A program made the position numbers and the translations under genes. Below are positions 46,361 to 55,661 of a DNA stretch of 60,839 bases, piece by piece. This stretch comes from Gammaproteobacteria bacterium. Lineage in GTDB: Bacteria > Pseudomonadota > Gammaproteobacteria > Pseudomonadales > Halieaceae. Position 1 is the first letter of the stretch; every line of letters begins with the position of its first letter. The stretch is from the NCBI GenBank assembly GCA_003646405.1, contig QNFR01000003.1:1-60839 (forward strand), given 5' to 3'. Under the pieces are notes generated by a model. The model searched no databases. It was not told the origin of the DNA and was given only the letters and a program-made list of their open reading frames with translations.

Positions 46361-46384
46361 AAAAAAAAGCCTCGGATGAGACTT
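46361..46384 (-). terminator. Terminator-like hairpin upstream of the glutaredoxin-like gene
   Basis: Minus strand: AAGTCTC (46378-46384), loop ATCC, GAGGCTT (46367-46373), with one G-U pair, then a run of T. No annotated minus-strand gene feeds into it, raising the question of a small transcript from 46385-46566. Confidence 0.5.
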
Positions 46385-46417
46385 GAACTGCCACAGGGCC
46401 AGGCGTTACCATCATTG

Positions 46418-46477
46418 TGGAAGCCGCAGTGGATCGCAAAAAGGTGTGCAGACTTTCGCGATCCACTGCGGCTTCCA
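46418..46477. repeat. Dispersed palindromic element, copy 2
   Basis: Perfect 20-bp arms 46418-46437 and 46458-46477 around a 20-nt loop with GTGTGCAGACTTTC. Arm ends and loop resemble copy 1 at 18358-18440, with a shorter loop. It lies in the divergent intergenic region between the glutaredoxin-like and methyltransferase genes. Confidence 0.75.
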
Positions 46478-46566
46478 GGATAATAGAGCAGATACTGTAA
46501 TATAAACAGGGCCTCCACGACCGGGTCACAGACCTTGTCAGTGACAAAGAAAAAATCAGCCAAGCC

Positions 46567-47346
46567 ATGCCGGAGCAAAACAGCTACGAGGATAAAAAAG
46601 CATTCTTCAGCCGGGTGCTTACCGTGTATGGTCGCAAACCCGTTCTGGGCGCGCTGTGCGATAGCAACTTAGCGTGCCACGCCCTGCACCTGGCCCGGAG
46701 TAACCGCGAAGCGGGCATCATCACCCAGATAAGACAGCAGGCCGAATCTCGTGGCGTGCCGGTAAAGCTGCACAGCAGAGAACAGCTGGCGCGACTTTCG
46801 AAAAATGGCAAGCAGGACCAGGGTGTGGCGGTTGATATCGTCTGCCCCGCTTTCAGGACTATGGATCAGTATCTGGGGTCACTGCCTGATCATCCGCCAC
46901 AGCGATTGCTGGCACTGGACAGCATCAGTAATCCACAAAATCTCGGCATGATCATACGCTCCGCCACCGCGGGACAAATTGACGGCATCATCTGGTCGCG
47001 CAAGGGCAACGCGGCGCTGGGCCCGCTGGTAATAAAAGCCAGTGCCGGCACCCTCTACAGGGCGCCGCTGCTATTGTGCCCGGTATTACCCGAGGCTCTG
47101 CGTGCATGTCAGGCACGGGGCGTGGAAATCTGCACACTGGCGGCGGATGCGCGGTTATCGCTGTTCCACCACCGCCCGCAGGGCCATTGTGTCTATGTAC
47201 TGGGTAACGAGACAGAGGGGGTTTCAACGGCAGTCAGCAGTTTGGCGGACACCCCGCTGAGTATTCCCATGGGCAATGGCGTGGAATCTCTCAATGTGGC
47301 AATCACGGCGAGCCTTATCGCCTATTCCAACTACCTTGACAGGTAG
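46567..47346 (+). CDS. SpoU/TrmH-family RNA 2'-O-methyltransferase
   Basis: 259 aa with an N-terminal substrate-binding domain (VYGRKPVLGAL) and a C-terminal trefoil-knot SPOUT domain: LDSISNPQNLGMIIRSA, VLGNETEGVS and IPMGNGVESLNVAIT, the three SpoU motifs. It methylates rRNA or tRNA. It is not clearly RlmB or TrmH, so no symbol is given. The end overlaps the VWA gene by 16 bp. Confidence 0.88.
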   Translation: MPEQNSYEDKKAFFSRVLTVYGRKPVLGALCDSNLACHALHLARSNREAGIITQIRQQAESRGVPVKLHSREQLARLSKNGKQDQGVAVDIVCPAFRTMDQYLGSLPDHPPQRLLALDSISNPQNLGMIIRSATAGQIDGIIWSRKGNAALGPLVIKASAGTLYRAPLLLCPVLPEALRACQARGVEICTLAADARLSLFHHRPQGHCVYVLGNETEGVSTAVSSLADTPLSIPMGNGVESLNVAITASLIAYSNYLDR

Positions 47347-48506
47347 GCCATACTCTCTTCCAGGCCCTTGAGAGTGAGGGGGTACATACGGCCTTCCATT
47401 AACTGGCGGGTGATCGAAACGGACTGCGTGTACTGCCATTCAGCCTCAGGGGCCGGGTTGATCCAGATGACTTTGTCATAGACTTCCTGCAAACGGCGCA
47501 TCCACACTTCTCCGGACTCGTCATTCCAGTGCTCTACAGAGCCACCGGGATGCACAATTTCATAGGGCGACATGGAGGCGTCCCCGACAAACACCACTTT
47601 GTAGTCGTGGCTGTACTTGTGCAGGATATCCAGCAAGGGCGTGCGCTCGTTATGACGGCGGATATTGTTGCGCCACACGCTTTCGTAGAGGAAATTATGG
47701 AAGTAGAAATACTCCATGTGCTTGAACTCGGTGCGGGCAGCTGAAAATAACTCCTGGCAAACCTTCACATGAGGGTCCATGGAGCCACCCACATCGAAAA
47801 ACAACAACACTTTTACCGCGTTGTGCCGCTCCGGCACCATTTTGATTTCCAGCAGGCCGGCGTTGCGTGCGGTGGAACTGATGGTATCGTCCAGGTCCAG
47901 TTCATCGGCCGCCCCGGTGCGGGCAAATTTGCGCAGGCGGCGCATAGCCACCTTGATATTGCGGGTACCCAGTTCCACGCTGTCGTCCAGGTTTTTGAAC
48001 TCGCGCTTGTCCCAGACTTTCACCGCTTTCTTGTTGCGGCCGTTGGGGCCGACCCTGATGCCCTCCGGGTGATAGCCTTCCTGGCCAAAAGGTGAGGTAC
48101 CACCTGTACCAATCCATTTATTGCCACCCTGGTGGCGTTCCTTCTGCTCTTCCAGGCGCTTCTTGAACTCCTCGATCAACTTCTCCAGGCCGCCCAGGGA
48201 TTCGATTTTGGCCTTTTCCTCTTCGCTCAGGTTCTTCAGGAACTCCGAGCGCAGCCAGTCGTCGGGGATCAACGCCTCGATAATATCACCCAGCGCTTCC
48301 AGGCCTTTGAAGTGCAGCCCAAAAGCCTTGTCGAAACGATCGAAGTATTTTTCATCCTTCACCATGCAGGTTCGGCTGAAATAGTAGAATTCATTCATAT
48401 CAGCGAACGCGATATGCTGTTTCATGCCTTCCATCAAATCCAGCAGTTCCCGAGTCGTCACCGGGACGCCCGCGTCTCTGAGACCTTGAAAGAAGTTGAT
48501 TAACAC
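47331..48506 (-). CDS. VWA-domain (CoxE-like) protein
   Basis: 391 aa. The C-terminal von Willebrand A domain has the MIDAS motif DVGGSMDPH and VFVGDASMSPYEI; the N-terminal half is helical and charged, with a Glu/Lys-rich stretch around 105-145. It sits downstream of a MoxR ATPase, the usual partner, which probably acts on it as a chaperone-like AAA+ unit. The target complex is unknown. Confidence 0.87.
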   Translation of the reverse strand: MLINFFQGLRDAGVPVTTRELLDLMEGMKQHIAFADMNEFYYFSRTCMVKDEKYFDRFDKAFGLHFKGLEALGDIIEALIPDDWLRSEFLKNLSEEEKAKIESLGGLEKLIEEFKKRLEEQKERHQGGNKWIGTGGTSPFGQEGYHPEGIRVGPNGRNKKAVKVWDKREFKNLDDSVELGTRNIKVAMRRLRKFARTGAADELDLDDTISSTARNAGLLEIKMVPERHNAVKVLLFFDVGGSMDPHVKVCQELFSAARTEFKHMEYFYFHNFLYESVWRNNIRRHNERTPLLDILHKYSHDYKVVFVGDASMSPYEIVHPGGSVEHWNDESGEVWMRRLQEVYDKVIWINPAPEAEWQYTQSVSITRQLMEGRMYPLTLKGLEESMAYLSR

Positions 48507-48576
48507 GAGTGCGCCTCGTCACTCGTAATGTAATATTCAGCGAGTCGCCAGGGGGCTGGCAGCAAGACCAGGTGCA

Positions 48577-49422
48577 CTAGCGGGTCTCGCGGCGATGCAT
48601 GAACGCCAGGCGCTCCAGCAGATGAACGTCTTGCTCATTCTTCAACAGGGCGCCATACAGGGGTGGTATCGCCTTGCTATGATCGCGATCCTTGAGGATT
48701 TCGTCGGGGATATCGTCTGCCATCAACAGCTTGAGCCAGTCGATCAGCTCTGAGGTGGACGGTTTCTTCTTGAGGCCGGGAATAGACCGTACGTCGAAGA
48801 ATACTTCCATCGCTTCCTGCACCAGTTCCCTGGCGATATTCGGGTGATGCACCTCGACAATCTCACGCATGGTATCGCGGTCGGGGAAATTGATATAGTG
48901 GAAGAAGCAGCGACGTAGAAAGGCGTCCGGCAGTTCTTTTTCGTTGTTACTGGTAATAATGATGATGGGGCGTTGCCTGGCCTTGATAGTCTCGCCGGTC
49001 TCATAGACGAAGAACTCCATACGATCCAGTTCCACCAGCAGGTCGTTGGGGAACTCGATATCGGCCTTGTCCACCTCGTCGATCAACAGCACCACTTGCT
49101 CATCGGAGTCAAACGCCTCCCACAACTTGCCGCGTTTAATGTAATTGGCAATATCGTGGACTTTTTCATCCCCTAACTGGGAATCCCGCAGGCGAGAGAC
49201 CGCGTCGTACTCATACAAGCCCTGCTGCGCCTTGGTGGTGGATTTGATATGCCACTGGATCAGGCGCTTGCCCAGCCCCAGCGCCACTTCTTCGGCTAAC
49301 ATGGTTTTACCGGTACCCGGCTCGCCCTTGATCAACAGCGGGCGTTCCAGCGTCACCGCAGCGTTGACCGCCATGCGCAAATCATCGGTGGCGATATATC
49401 GTTCAGTCCCCTGGAATTTCAT
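48577..49422 (-). CDS. MoxR-family AAA+ ATPase
   Basis: 281 aa with Walker A GEPGTGKTMLAEE, Walker B VVLLIDEVDKAD, sensor-like IIITSNNEKELPDAFLRRC and a C-terminal lid. MoxR proteins assemble or activate complexes together with VWA proteins. The partner VWA gene follows 70 bp downstream. Confidence 0.92.
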   Translation of the reverse strand: MKFQGTERYIATDDLRMAVNAAVTLERPLLIKGEPGTGKTMLAEEVALGLGKRLIQWHIKSTTKAQQGLYEYDAVSRLRDSQLGDEKVHDIANYIKRGKLWEAFDSDEQVVLLIDEVDKADIEFPNDLLVELDRMEFFVYETGETIKARQRPIIIITSNNEKELPDAFLRRCFFHYINFPDRDTMREIVEVHHPNIARELVQEAMEVFFDVRSIPGLKKKPSTSELIDWLKLLMADDIPDEILKDRDHSKAIPPLYGALLKNEQDVHLLERLAFMHRRETR

Positions 49423-49463
49423 AGTCTACTCATCACTTGTTCACAGTACGAAAGGCGCACAGG

Positions 49464-49883
49464 TTACAGATTGGGGCTCGGCTTATCAATATTGACGGCT
49501 GAAGAGGGTCCGGTGGACTGCGCCGGATTTTCCAGGCGAGCACTTCTCGGGCCGCGCCCGCGCAAGACTGTCAGGCCCAGCAACAATGCCAGCGCCACAG
49601 CCAACGCCGACATAAAGCCCAGTGGCCGCAGCGCGTGTTCGGCAGCTTCATAACCATCGGTAAGCAGCTGAAAACCCGCAACTATCAGTGCCGGCGCAAA
49701 GGTATCCACTCCCTCCTTCGGGTAGGCCGGGGTAAGCAGCAGCGCGCCGCCCAGCAATACCACCAGGGCCACCCAGCCCGCCCGCCAATGTCGACCCAGC
49801 CACCAGACCAGGTACAGCAACATGGTGCAGGCAGCACCGACGTATGCATAAATCGCAGTAAGGTAGGAACTTTCGCTTAACAC
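49464..49883 (-). CDS. Four-helix membrane protein of unknown function
   Basis: 139 aa from a GTG at 49883 with an AGGAGAG ribosome binding site; longer frames overlap ycgN and were rejected. It has hydrophobic segments near YAYVGAACTMLLYLVWWLG, AGWVALVVLLGGALLLTP, APALIVAGFQLL and LGFMSALAVALALLLGLTVL, and a Ser/Pro-rich tail. No family is recognised. It follows ycgN by 10 bp. Confidence 0.72.
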   Translation of the reverse strand: MLSESSYLTAIYAYVGAACTMLLYLVWWLGRHWRAGWVALVVLLGGALLLTPAYPKEGVDTFAPALIVAGFQLLTDGYEAAEHALRPLGFMSALAVALALLLGLTVLRGRGPRSARLENPAQSTGPSSAVNIDKPSPNL

Positions 49884-49893
49884 TGGCTCTCTC

Positions 49894-50331
49894 CTATTCC
49901 ACCCAATGTACGATGTGTTCATCGAACCCGTCAGGGTGAACATATTCATCTGAAATCGCGCGGCCGCGAATCGATACCCCGGCGCGGTGCACTGTATTGG
50001 CGTCACCGCTTACCAGGGGGTGCCACTCTGGTAACGGCTGCCCGTCGGCGCGCAGGCGATAGGCACAGGTACTGGGCAGCCAGTCCAGGGTATGTACGTC
50101 GTCTTCTCGCAGCTGTATACAGTGGGGTACCAGCACGGAGCGATTGGCATAGCCGGTGCATCGGCAGGTTTGTTCGTCGAGATAACGGCAGCGGACCTTG
50201 GTATAATACACTTCACCACTTTCGTCATCTTCCAGCTTGTGCAGGCAACACTTGGCACAGCCATCGCACAGAGCCTCCCATTCGGTGTCGCTGAGCTCGT
50301 TCAGTGGTTTGTCGTGCCACCATTCAGCCAC
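49894..50331 (-). CDS. ycgN: YcgN-family cysteine cluster protein
   Basis: 145 aa with a conserved Cys cluster: LCDGCAKCCLHKLED, CRYLD and CRCTGYANR, then PHCIQL and LPSTCAYRL. The Cys set may bind zinc or an iron-sulfur centre. It overlaps ycgL by 8 bp; the rnd-ycgL-ycgN order is conserved in Pseudomonas-like bacteria. Its function is unproven. Confidence 0.92.
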   Translation of the reverse strand: MAEWWHDKPLNELSDTEWEALCDGCAKCCLHKLEDDESGEVYYTKVRCRYLDEQTCRCTGYANRSVLVPHCIQLREDDVHTLDWLPSTCAYRLRADGQPLPEWHPLVSGDANTVHRAGVSIRGRAISDEYVHPDGFDEHIVHWVE

Positions 50332-50596
50332 CCTGACCGTCCCGGCGCAACAATTCCGCAGCCGTGGGCGGCATCTGCAGGTAGAATCCCTTGTCGGCGA
50401 TATCCGCCAACACCTCGGCGATATTGGCTCTGGCCAGTTTACTCTGCGGGTCCAGGAGCAGGGTCATAACAGCTTCCGGCTCGCCGAACTGAGTCATCAA
50501 TACTTCCGGCACATCCACCAGCCCACGCGCTTTAGCCACATACAGGTACATCTCCTGCTTGCGCGGACTTTTGAATACCTGGCATAACAGTTTCAT
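50324..50596 (-). CDS. ycgL: YcgL-family protein
   Basis: 90 aa with the YcgL pattern CQVFKSPRKQEMYLYV, VPEVLM-QFGEPEAVMTLLL, and KGFYLQMPP. Small soluble protein of unknown role. Its start overlaps the rnd stop by 1 bp. Confidence 0.92.
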   Translation of the reverse strand: MKLLCQVFKSPRKQEMYLYVAKARGLVDVPEVLMTQFGEPEAVMTLLLDPQSKLARANIAEVLADIADKGFYLQMPPTAAELLRRDGQGG

Positions 50597-51729
50597 TACG
50601 CCGTTCCCACCAATGATTGCCGCAGCGGTCCTATGACAATTTCATTGCGCCAACCCTGCCAGTGCACAGGTACGCTGAGCGCCTCCCCCGCAGCCTCGCG
50701 TAACAGCAGCTCATAATCCTTGCTTTGCAACAATATCTCCGGTGCCATTGCCAACTCCCCGGCGATGGCACGGACCCTGGCCTTGAGTTTTTTAACCTGG
50801 TCGCGCTGCCCGGCATTCAGTGGCGCGGGCAGGGCTTGTGGCAACTCGTCGTCCGGCACTGTGCGCTGTCCGGCCAATACCTGCAACAGCGCCTCCCCGT
50901 AGCGGCGCTGGGCCGGGGGCGGCAAGTCCACCCCGGTTTGCAACTCGACCCGGTTTTGCGGGTCTAGCCGGGCCAGTGCCAGGCAGGCCTTGTCATCGAT
51001 AATCCAGCTGCGCGGTTTGTCCCTGCTGCGCGCGATCTGCTCCCGCCAGTCACAGATCGCCACCAGAGAACCCAGTTGGCGGGGATTCAACTTCCAGGCC
51101 GTCTTGATCCGTTTGTGGTAGTCAACAACGGCAGTACCCAGAGCGCCCATGGCATCGCGGCCATCGGCCAGTACCCAGTCCCGCCTACCCTGTTGCTCAC
51201 ACTGTTTATCCAGTTCCTGCCATACCGGCAGTAGCCAGGTCACATCCAGCGCTGCATATTCACACTGTGATGCGGTCAGGGGCCGCTGCAACCAGTCGGA
51301 ACGGGTTTCCCCTTTGGGCAAGTCTATATCGCAGATCGCGTGAACCAGGGCGCGATAGCCCAGGCCAAAGCCCAGGCCGAGCATGGCCGCCGCCCGCTGT
51401 GTATCGAACAACGGCTGGGGTAACACCCCCAGCCAGTTCTGGAATACTTCCAGATCCTCACTGGCCGAATGCAGGACTTTGACCACACCCGGATCAGTGA
51501 AAAGTTCTACCAGGGGCGCAGGGTTTTCGATAGTAAGCGGGTCGATCAGCCAACCCGTCTCGCTGCCCGCCGCCTCCTGCGCAAAGCAAAGCTGCACCAG
51601 CGCAACCTGCGGATAAAAGGTATTGCGACGCATAAATTCGGTATCGACGATCACCGCCTCGCTGCCGGCGCCCTGCGCCAATACCTGCTGTAGAGCCTCA
51701 TCCGACTCGATAAGCTGCCAATTCATCAA
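50596..51729 (-). CDS. rnd: Ribonuclease D
   Basis: 3'-5' exoribonuclease that trims tRNA and other RNA 3' ends; 377 aa. The DEDD exonuclease domain shows VIVDTEFMRR (D and E), LHSASEDLEVF and YAALDVTWLLPVW; an HRDC domain follows in the C-terminal half. It is upstream of ycgL and downstream of recR by 3 bp. Confidence 0.94.
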   Translation of the reverse strand: MMNWQLIESDEALQQVLAQGAGSEAVIVDTEFMRRNTFYPQVALVQLCFAQEAAGSETGWLIDPLTIENPAPLVELFTDPGVVKVLHSASEDLEVFQNWLGVLPQPLFDTQRAAAMLGLGFGLGYRALVHAICDIDLPKGETRSDWLQRPLTASQCEYAALDVTWLLPVWQELDKQCEQQGRRDWVLADGRDAMGALGTAVVDYHKRIKTAWKLNPRQLGSLVAICDWREQIARSRDKPRSWIIDDKACLALARLDPQNRVELQTGVDLPPPAQRRYGEALLQVLAGQRTVPDDELPQALPAPLNAGQRDQVKKLKARVRAIAGELAMAPEILLQSKDYELLLREAAGEALSVPVHWQGWRNEIVIGPLRQSLVGTA

Positions 51730-51732
51730 TTA

Positions 51733-52332
51733 TTACTCCATCGGCCGCCGGCCGGACAATGCGTGGGCCAGAGTGGAGCCATCCACATACTCAAGTTCAC
51801 CGCCCAGAGGCACACCGTGGGCGATACGTGACACCCTGACACCCTCGATCTGCAGCATATCAGTAAGGTAGTAAGCCGTGGCCTCTCCCTCCACAGTTGG
51901 ATTGGTGGCCAGAATAACTTCCCCGATATCCTCGTCGACAATCCGTTGATGCAATTTCTCCAGGCCGATCTCGGCCGGGCCAATTCCGTCAATAGGCGAC
52001 AAGTGGCCCATCAACACGAAATAAATACCACTAAAGCTGCCACTCAACTCCACCGCCAGCACATCGGCAGGTGTCTCCACAATGCAGATAGTCGTTGCAT
52101 CACGCTTTGGGTTGGAGCAGATTTCACAGATATCAAGCTCGGTAAAGTTGCGACAGCGGCCGCAGTGGCCCACGCGGTCCACTGCCTCCTGCAGGGCCGC
52201 AGACAAAACGGCGGCCCCCTCCCTGTCACGTTCCAGCAGATGCAGGGTCATACGCTGGGCCGACTTGGGGCCAACCCCCGGCAAGCAGCGCAGAGCGTCG
52301 ATAAGGTTTTGTATCGCGGGGCTAAAATTCAT
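51733..52332 (-). CDS. recR: Recombination mediator RecR
   Basis: 199 aa. A helix-hairpin-helix ([12 protein letters not shown]) is followed by a zinc motif (CGRCRNF---DICEICS) and a Toprim domain ([13 protein letters not shown]). With RecFO it loads RecA on gapped DNA. It is part of the dnaX-ybaB-recR operon. Confidence 0.96.
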   Translation of the reverse strand: MNFSPAIQNLIDALRCLPGVGPKSAQRMTLHLLERDREGAAVLSAALQEAVDRVGHCGRCRNFTELDICEICSNPKRDATTICIVETPADVLAVELSGSFSGIYFVLMGHLSPIDGIGPAEIGLEKLHQRIVDEDIGEVILATNPTVEGEATAYYLTDMLQIEGVRVSRIAHGVPLGGELEYVDGSTLAHALSGRRPME

Positions 52333-52338
52333 GGCGGA

Positions 52339-52662
52339 TCAAAATGGCATTTTGAAACCATCGGGCAGATTGAGACCCGAGGCAAGTCCTGACATGGCAT
52401 TCTGGTTATGCGCTTCGACTTTGCGTACAGCATCGTTGACCGCTGCGGCCAACAGGTCTTCCAGCACCTCTTTGTCTTCGCCAAGTACGGCATCATCAAT
52501 CGACACCCGCTTGACATCATGTCGCCCGGTCATAATCACAGTCACCATCCCGGCGCCGGATTCACCGCGCACCTCAGCGTTAGCCAGTTCTTCCTGCGCC
52601 TTTTGCATATCGGCCTGCATTTTTTGCGCCTGCTGCATCAAGTCTGAAATACTTCCCTTCAT
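52339..52662 (-). CDS. ybaB: Nucleoid-associated protein YbaB/EbfC
   Basis: 107 aa, starting [20 protein letters not shown] with a long N-terminal helix, then [14 protein letters not shown] and [16 protein letters not shown]. It forms DNA-binding dimers. It lies 6 bp before recR and 29 bp after dnaX. Confidence 0.95.
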   Translation of the reverse strand: MKGSISDLMQQAQKMQADMQKAQEELANAEVRGESGAGMVTVIMTGRHDVKRVSIDDAVLGEDKEVLEDLLAAAVNDAVRKVEAHNQNAMSGLASGLNLPDGFKMPF

Positions 52663-52691
52663 CTTTATTCCTCAACATTCCTTTTCTAGGT

Positions 52692-54389
52692 TTACAGATC
52701 GGTGGGAACAATAGACGATAGGTCCAGTTCCCCGTCGAAGCGGGCGATCAGTTTCTGTAATTGCGGGTCACCCTCAATAGACGCAATCGCCTCCTGTTGT
52801 CTCTCTTGCGCGAGGCGCGCCTTACGCATCGCCGGAGTCTCTCGCTGCACGTCACCCGGGACTATACGGACTGACAGCGGGAGCCCGAAGTAGTTCTCCA
52901 GGGCCAGGCGTATCTTGTCATTGTGGCTGTCGTTAAACAGTGAAGCGTTACCCGAGTCCAGGACAAATTGCAGGCCATGGTCATCCGAGCTACGCAGATC
53001 ACAATGAGAGGCGATATTATAGACAATACCAACCAGGCCCAGCGACTCCAGTAATTGGGGCCAATTGTCCGGATTGAGATCAGTCAGTGCGAAAGCGCCA
53101 ACGTGGCATACCGGTGACAACTCAAGCGGCGTTGCGACTGACACCGCGACAGGCTCGGGCTCAGGCGCGGTGCGACTGCGCGCCGCCGCCTGAGGCTCCT
53201 CATGGGGCTTTTTTACCTGGGTACCGACCTCCACCGCGGCACTCTGTTGTTCTTGCTGCTCCACCGCCTGTAACTCCCCCGCCCCGAGGCTGTTATCGAT
53301 GACAGCCTCGGGGCGAAACGCCAGCATGCGTAGCAGGATCATTTCAAAGCCACTGCGAGGATCGGGTGCCAGCCCGATGTCGCGCTTACCGTTCAGGGCT
53401 ATCTGGTAGAACAGCTGCGCATCCTCGGCAGTGATAGTCCCGGCTATCTGCCTTATCCGCTGCGCATCTCCCCAACTGTTATCAATAGCTTCGGGTACCA
53501 CCTGGGCCATGGTCACCCGATGGATTAGTGACAGAAGCTCATCCAGGCCACCTTCGAAATCCGGCGCATGCTCACCCATGTGCGCAACCACGTCCAACAG
53601 CTTTGTCGGCTCCCCTTCACAGAGGGCCTCTAACAGCTGATAAATAAAACTGAGGTCCACACTGCCCAACATGCTGCGCACATCAGCTTCACCGACTTTA
53701 CCGGAGCCGAAGGAAATCGCCTGGTCGGTAAGACTCAGGGCATCGCGCATGCTCCCGGCAGCGGCCCGGCCAAGCAGCCACAGGGCGGGCTCCTCAAAAC
53801 CAACCATCTCCTGCTCCAGCACCTTGCCCAGATGCCCCACGATCTGCTCCGGCGGCATATTCTTCAGATTGAATTGCAGGCAACGCGACAGGACGGTGGC
53901 CGGCAGCTTTTGGGGGTCCGTGGTGGCCAGCAGAAACTTGACGTGAGGTGGCGGCTCCTCCAGGGTCTTGAGCAGCGCATTGAAACTGTGGGTGGACAGC
54001 ATGTGCACCTCGTCTATCAGGTACACCTTATAGCGCGAGTGGCTAGGCGCGTACTGCACATTCTCCAGCAGTTCGCGGGTATCCTCCACCTTGGTGCGCG
54101 ATGCGGCGTCCACCTCCAGCAGATCCACACTGCGTCCCTCGGCAATTTCCAGGCAGGAAGAGCACTCACCACAGGGCTCTGAACTCACACCCTGCTCACA
54201 ATTGAGGCATTTGGCCAAAATTCTGGCAATGGTGGTCTTGCCCACACCCCGGGTCCCGGTAAACAGGTAGGCGTGGTGCAGTCGGTCGTGGTCCAGGGCA
54301 TTCACCAGTGCCTGCAGCACATGCTCCTGACCAACCAGTTCCCGAAAGCTCTTGGGTCGCCACTTGCGTGCCAGCACCTGATAGGACAT
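52692..54389 (-). CDS. dnaX: DNA polymerase III subunits tau and gamma
   Basis: Clamp-loader ATPase, tau form of 565 aa. AAA+ domain with Walker A GTRGVGKTTIARI, zinc module CEQGVSSEPCGECSSC, Walker B VYLIDEVHMLST and sensor motif RC in VLSRCLQ. The region after about residue 365 is a Pro/Glu/Ala linker, then a C-terminal tau domain. A slippery A AAA AAG at residues 393-394 with flanking signals should make a ~396-aa gamma form. It is first in the dnaX-ybaB-recR operon. Confidence 0.96.
   Translation of the reverse strand: MSYQVLARKWRPKSFRELVGQEHVLQALVNALDHDRLHHAYLFTGTRGVGKTTIARILAKCLNCEQGVSSEPCGECSSCLEIAEGRSVDLLEVDAASRTKVEDTRELLENVQYAPSHSRYKVYLIDEVHMLSTHSFNALLKTLEEPPPHVKFLLATTDPQKLPATVLSRCLQFNLKNMPPEQIVGHLGKVLEQEMVGFEEPALWLLGRAAAGSMRDALSLTDQAISFGSGKVGEADVRSMLGSVDLSFIYQLLEALCEGEPTKLLDVVAHMGEHAPDFEGGLDELLSLIHRVTMAQVVPEAIDNSWGDAQRIRQIAGTITAEDAQLFYQIALNGKRDIGLAPDPRSGFEMILLRMLAFRPEAVIDNSLGAGELQAVEQQEQQSAAVEVGTQVKKPHEEPQAAARSRTAPEPEPVAVSVATPLELSPVCHVGAFALTDLNPDNWPQLLESLGLVGIVYNIASHCDLRSSDDHGLQFVLDSGNASLFNDSHNDKIRLALENYFGLPLSVRIVPGDVQRETPAMRKARLAQERQQEAIASIEGDPQLQKLIARFDGELDLSSIVPTDL
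53160..53232 (-). promoter_or_regulatory. Programmed -1 frameshift signal in dnaX
   Basis: On the coding strand are an internal GGAGGT (53227-53232), 12 nt, the slippery A AAA AAG (53208-53214, read GTA AAA AAG in frame), and a downstream 8-bp stem (53187-53194 with 53160-53167). A -1 slip gives two codons, then TGA at 53200-53202. E. coli dnaX uses the same three parts. Confidence 0.8.
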
Positions 54390-54509
54390 GAATGGTATTG
54401 CCTTACAACACAGAAAGGGAGCTAGGATACACCAGCCGGGTATTGACGCAAAACATGCGGGTGAAATGAATTGCCGGGCTACCAGCCAGAACAGCCGTAA
54501 TCGAGGCTA

Positions 54510-55661
54510 TTACTTATACGACGCGACCGGGCTTGGATTAAAAAACTCCAGAATACTGTCGCGTTGAGCCATCGCATCACGATACCCGCAGTCAATTAAC
54601 TCTTTGCAAAACTCTTTTTCAAACAATAAATAACTCGCCAGACTGGTGCCGCCGCCTTTTTCGGTTGCTCCAATAACCTTCATCGCAAGGCGCATCGCTC
54701 GCGGTAAATCCTTGACGTGTTTTGCCGCAATATCGTCGAACTCCATACTCGGGTAAATCACCAATAAATCGATAATGCGCATATCCCCGGGCGGAGTGTG
54801 AGGGCTTTCGTTTTGAACATAAGCCACCAGGTCATTCACGTTGACCAGCGTGTCGATATCATGTTCCAGACTATCGATAAACGCACTGTTGAAAATATGG
54901 CCTATCATTTGTGCCAGTGACGGAGAATGCGTTTCCTGCTCCCGCCGTGGTACATGGGTTGCATTGCCGCTCACACCGATGACCAACACGCGATCCGCAC
55001 CCATACGAATGACCGGGCTTATTGGCGCAAGTTGTCGCAGTGCACCATCACCGAAATATTCCCGGCTGATTTTTTCAGCGGGCAGCAGAGCGGGAATCGC
55101 AGAAGAGCCCAGAATATGACTGACATTCAAGCTGCCGGGCACTCCCACGCTACGGCCATTGCGCCATTTTCCCATACTGGGTAAACCCTGAAAAAATGTG
55201 ACACTTTCCCCTGAGGTATACCCTGTAGCGGAGACACCAACCGCATCCAGGTAGCCCTTATCGATACGTTTCTGGATATTCCTGAATTGAATCGACTGAT
55301 TTAACAAATCTCGCAGGGGGTCGTTGTTGAGCAGTGACAGGGGGCGAGTCCGGCCAACACCCTGATTAAACAACGAGCCCAGCATACGACCCATACCACT
55401 GAGCAAATCCCAACACCCCGCCTTGTAGACTTTGTCAACGTGTAATGAATTCCAGATTTTCTCGACTTTCTTCACGGCCAGGCGAAAATTATTGGCCGAT
55501 GCGGCCAGCGCCACCGCATTGACAGCACCAGCGGAAGTCCCACTGATAATGGAAAATGGATTGTGGGCATCCTTTGCGTGCAAATCGGCGATGGCTTTGA
55601 GCACACCCACCTGATAAGCACCTCGAGCGCCGCCCCCGGAAAGAACCAGTGCAGGTTTCAT
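54510..55661 (-). CDS. Patatin-like phospholipase
   Basis: 383 aa with an N-terminal patatin domain: oxyanion-hole LSGGGARGAYQVGVLK, nucleophile elbow GTSAGAVNA (S43) and catalytic Asp in FGDGALRQL. No signal peptide is seen, so it is probably cytoplasmic or peripheral. The C-terminal DUF3336-like part is not clear. Substrates are unknown. The integrated element begins upstream of it. Confidence 0.88.
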   Translation of the reverse strand: MKPALVLSGGGARGAYQVGVLKAIADLHAKDAHNPFSIISGTSAGAVNAVALAASANNFRLAVKKVEKIWNSLHVDKVYKAGCWDLLSGMGRMLGSLFNQGVGRTRPLSLLNNDPLRDLLNQSIQFRNIQKRIDKGYLDAVGVSATGYTSGESVTFFQGLPSMGKWRNGRSVGVPGSLNVSHILGSSAIPALLPAEKISREYFGDGALRQLAPISPVIRMGADRVLVIGVSGNATHVPRREQETHSPSLAQMIGHIFNSAFIDSLEHDIDTLVNVNDLVAYVQNESPHTPPGDMRIIDLLVIYPSMEFDDIAAKHVKDLPRAMRLAMKVIGATEKGGGTSLASYLLFEKEFCKELIDCGYRDAMAQRDSILEFFNPSPVASYK

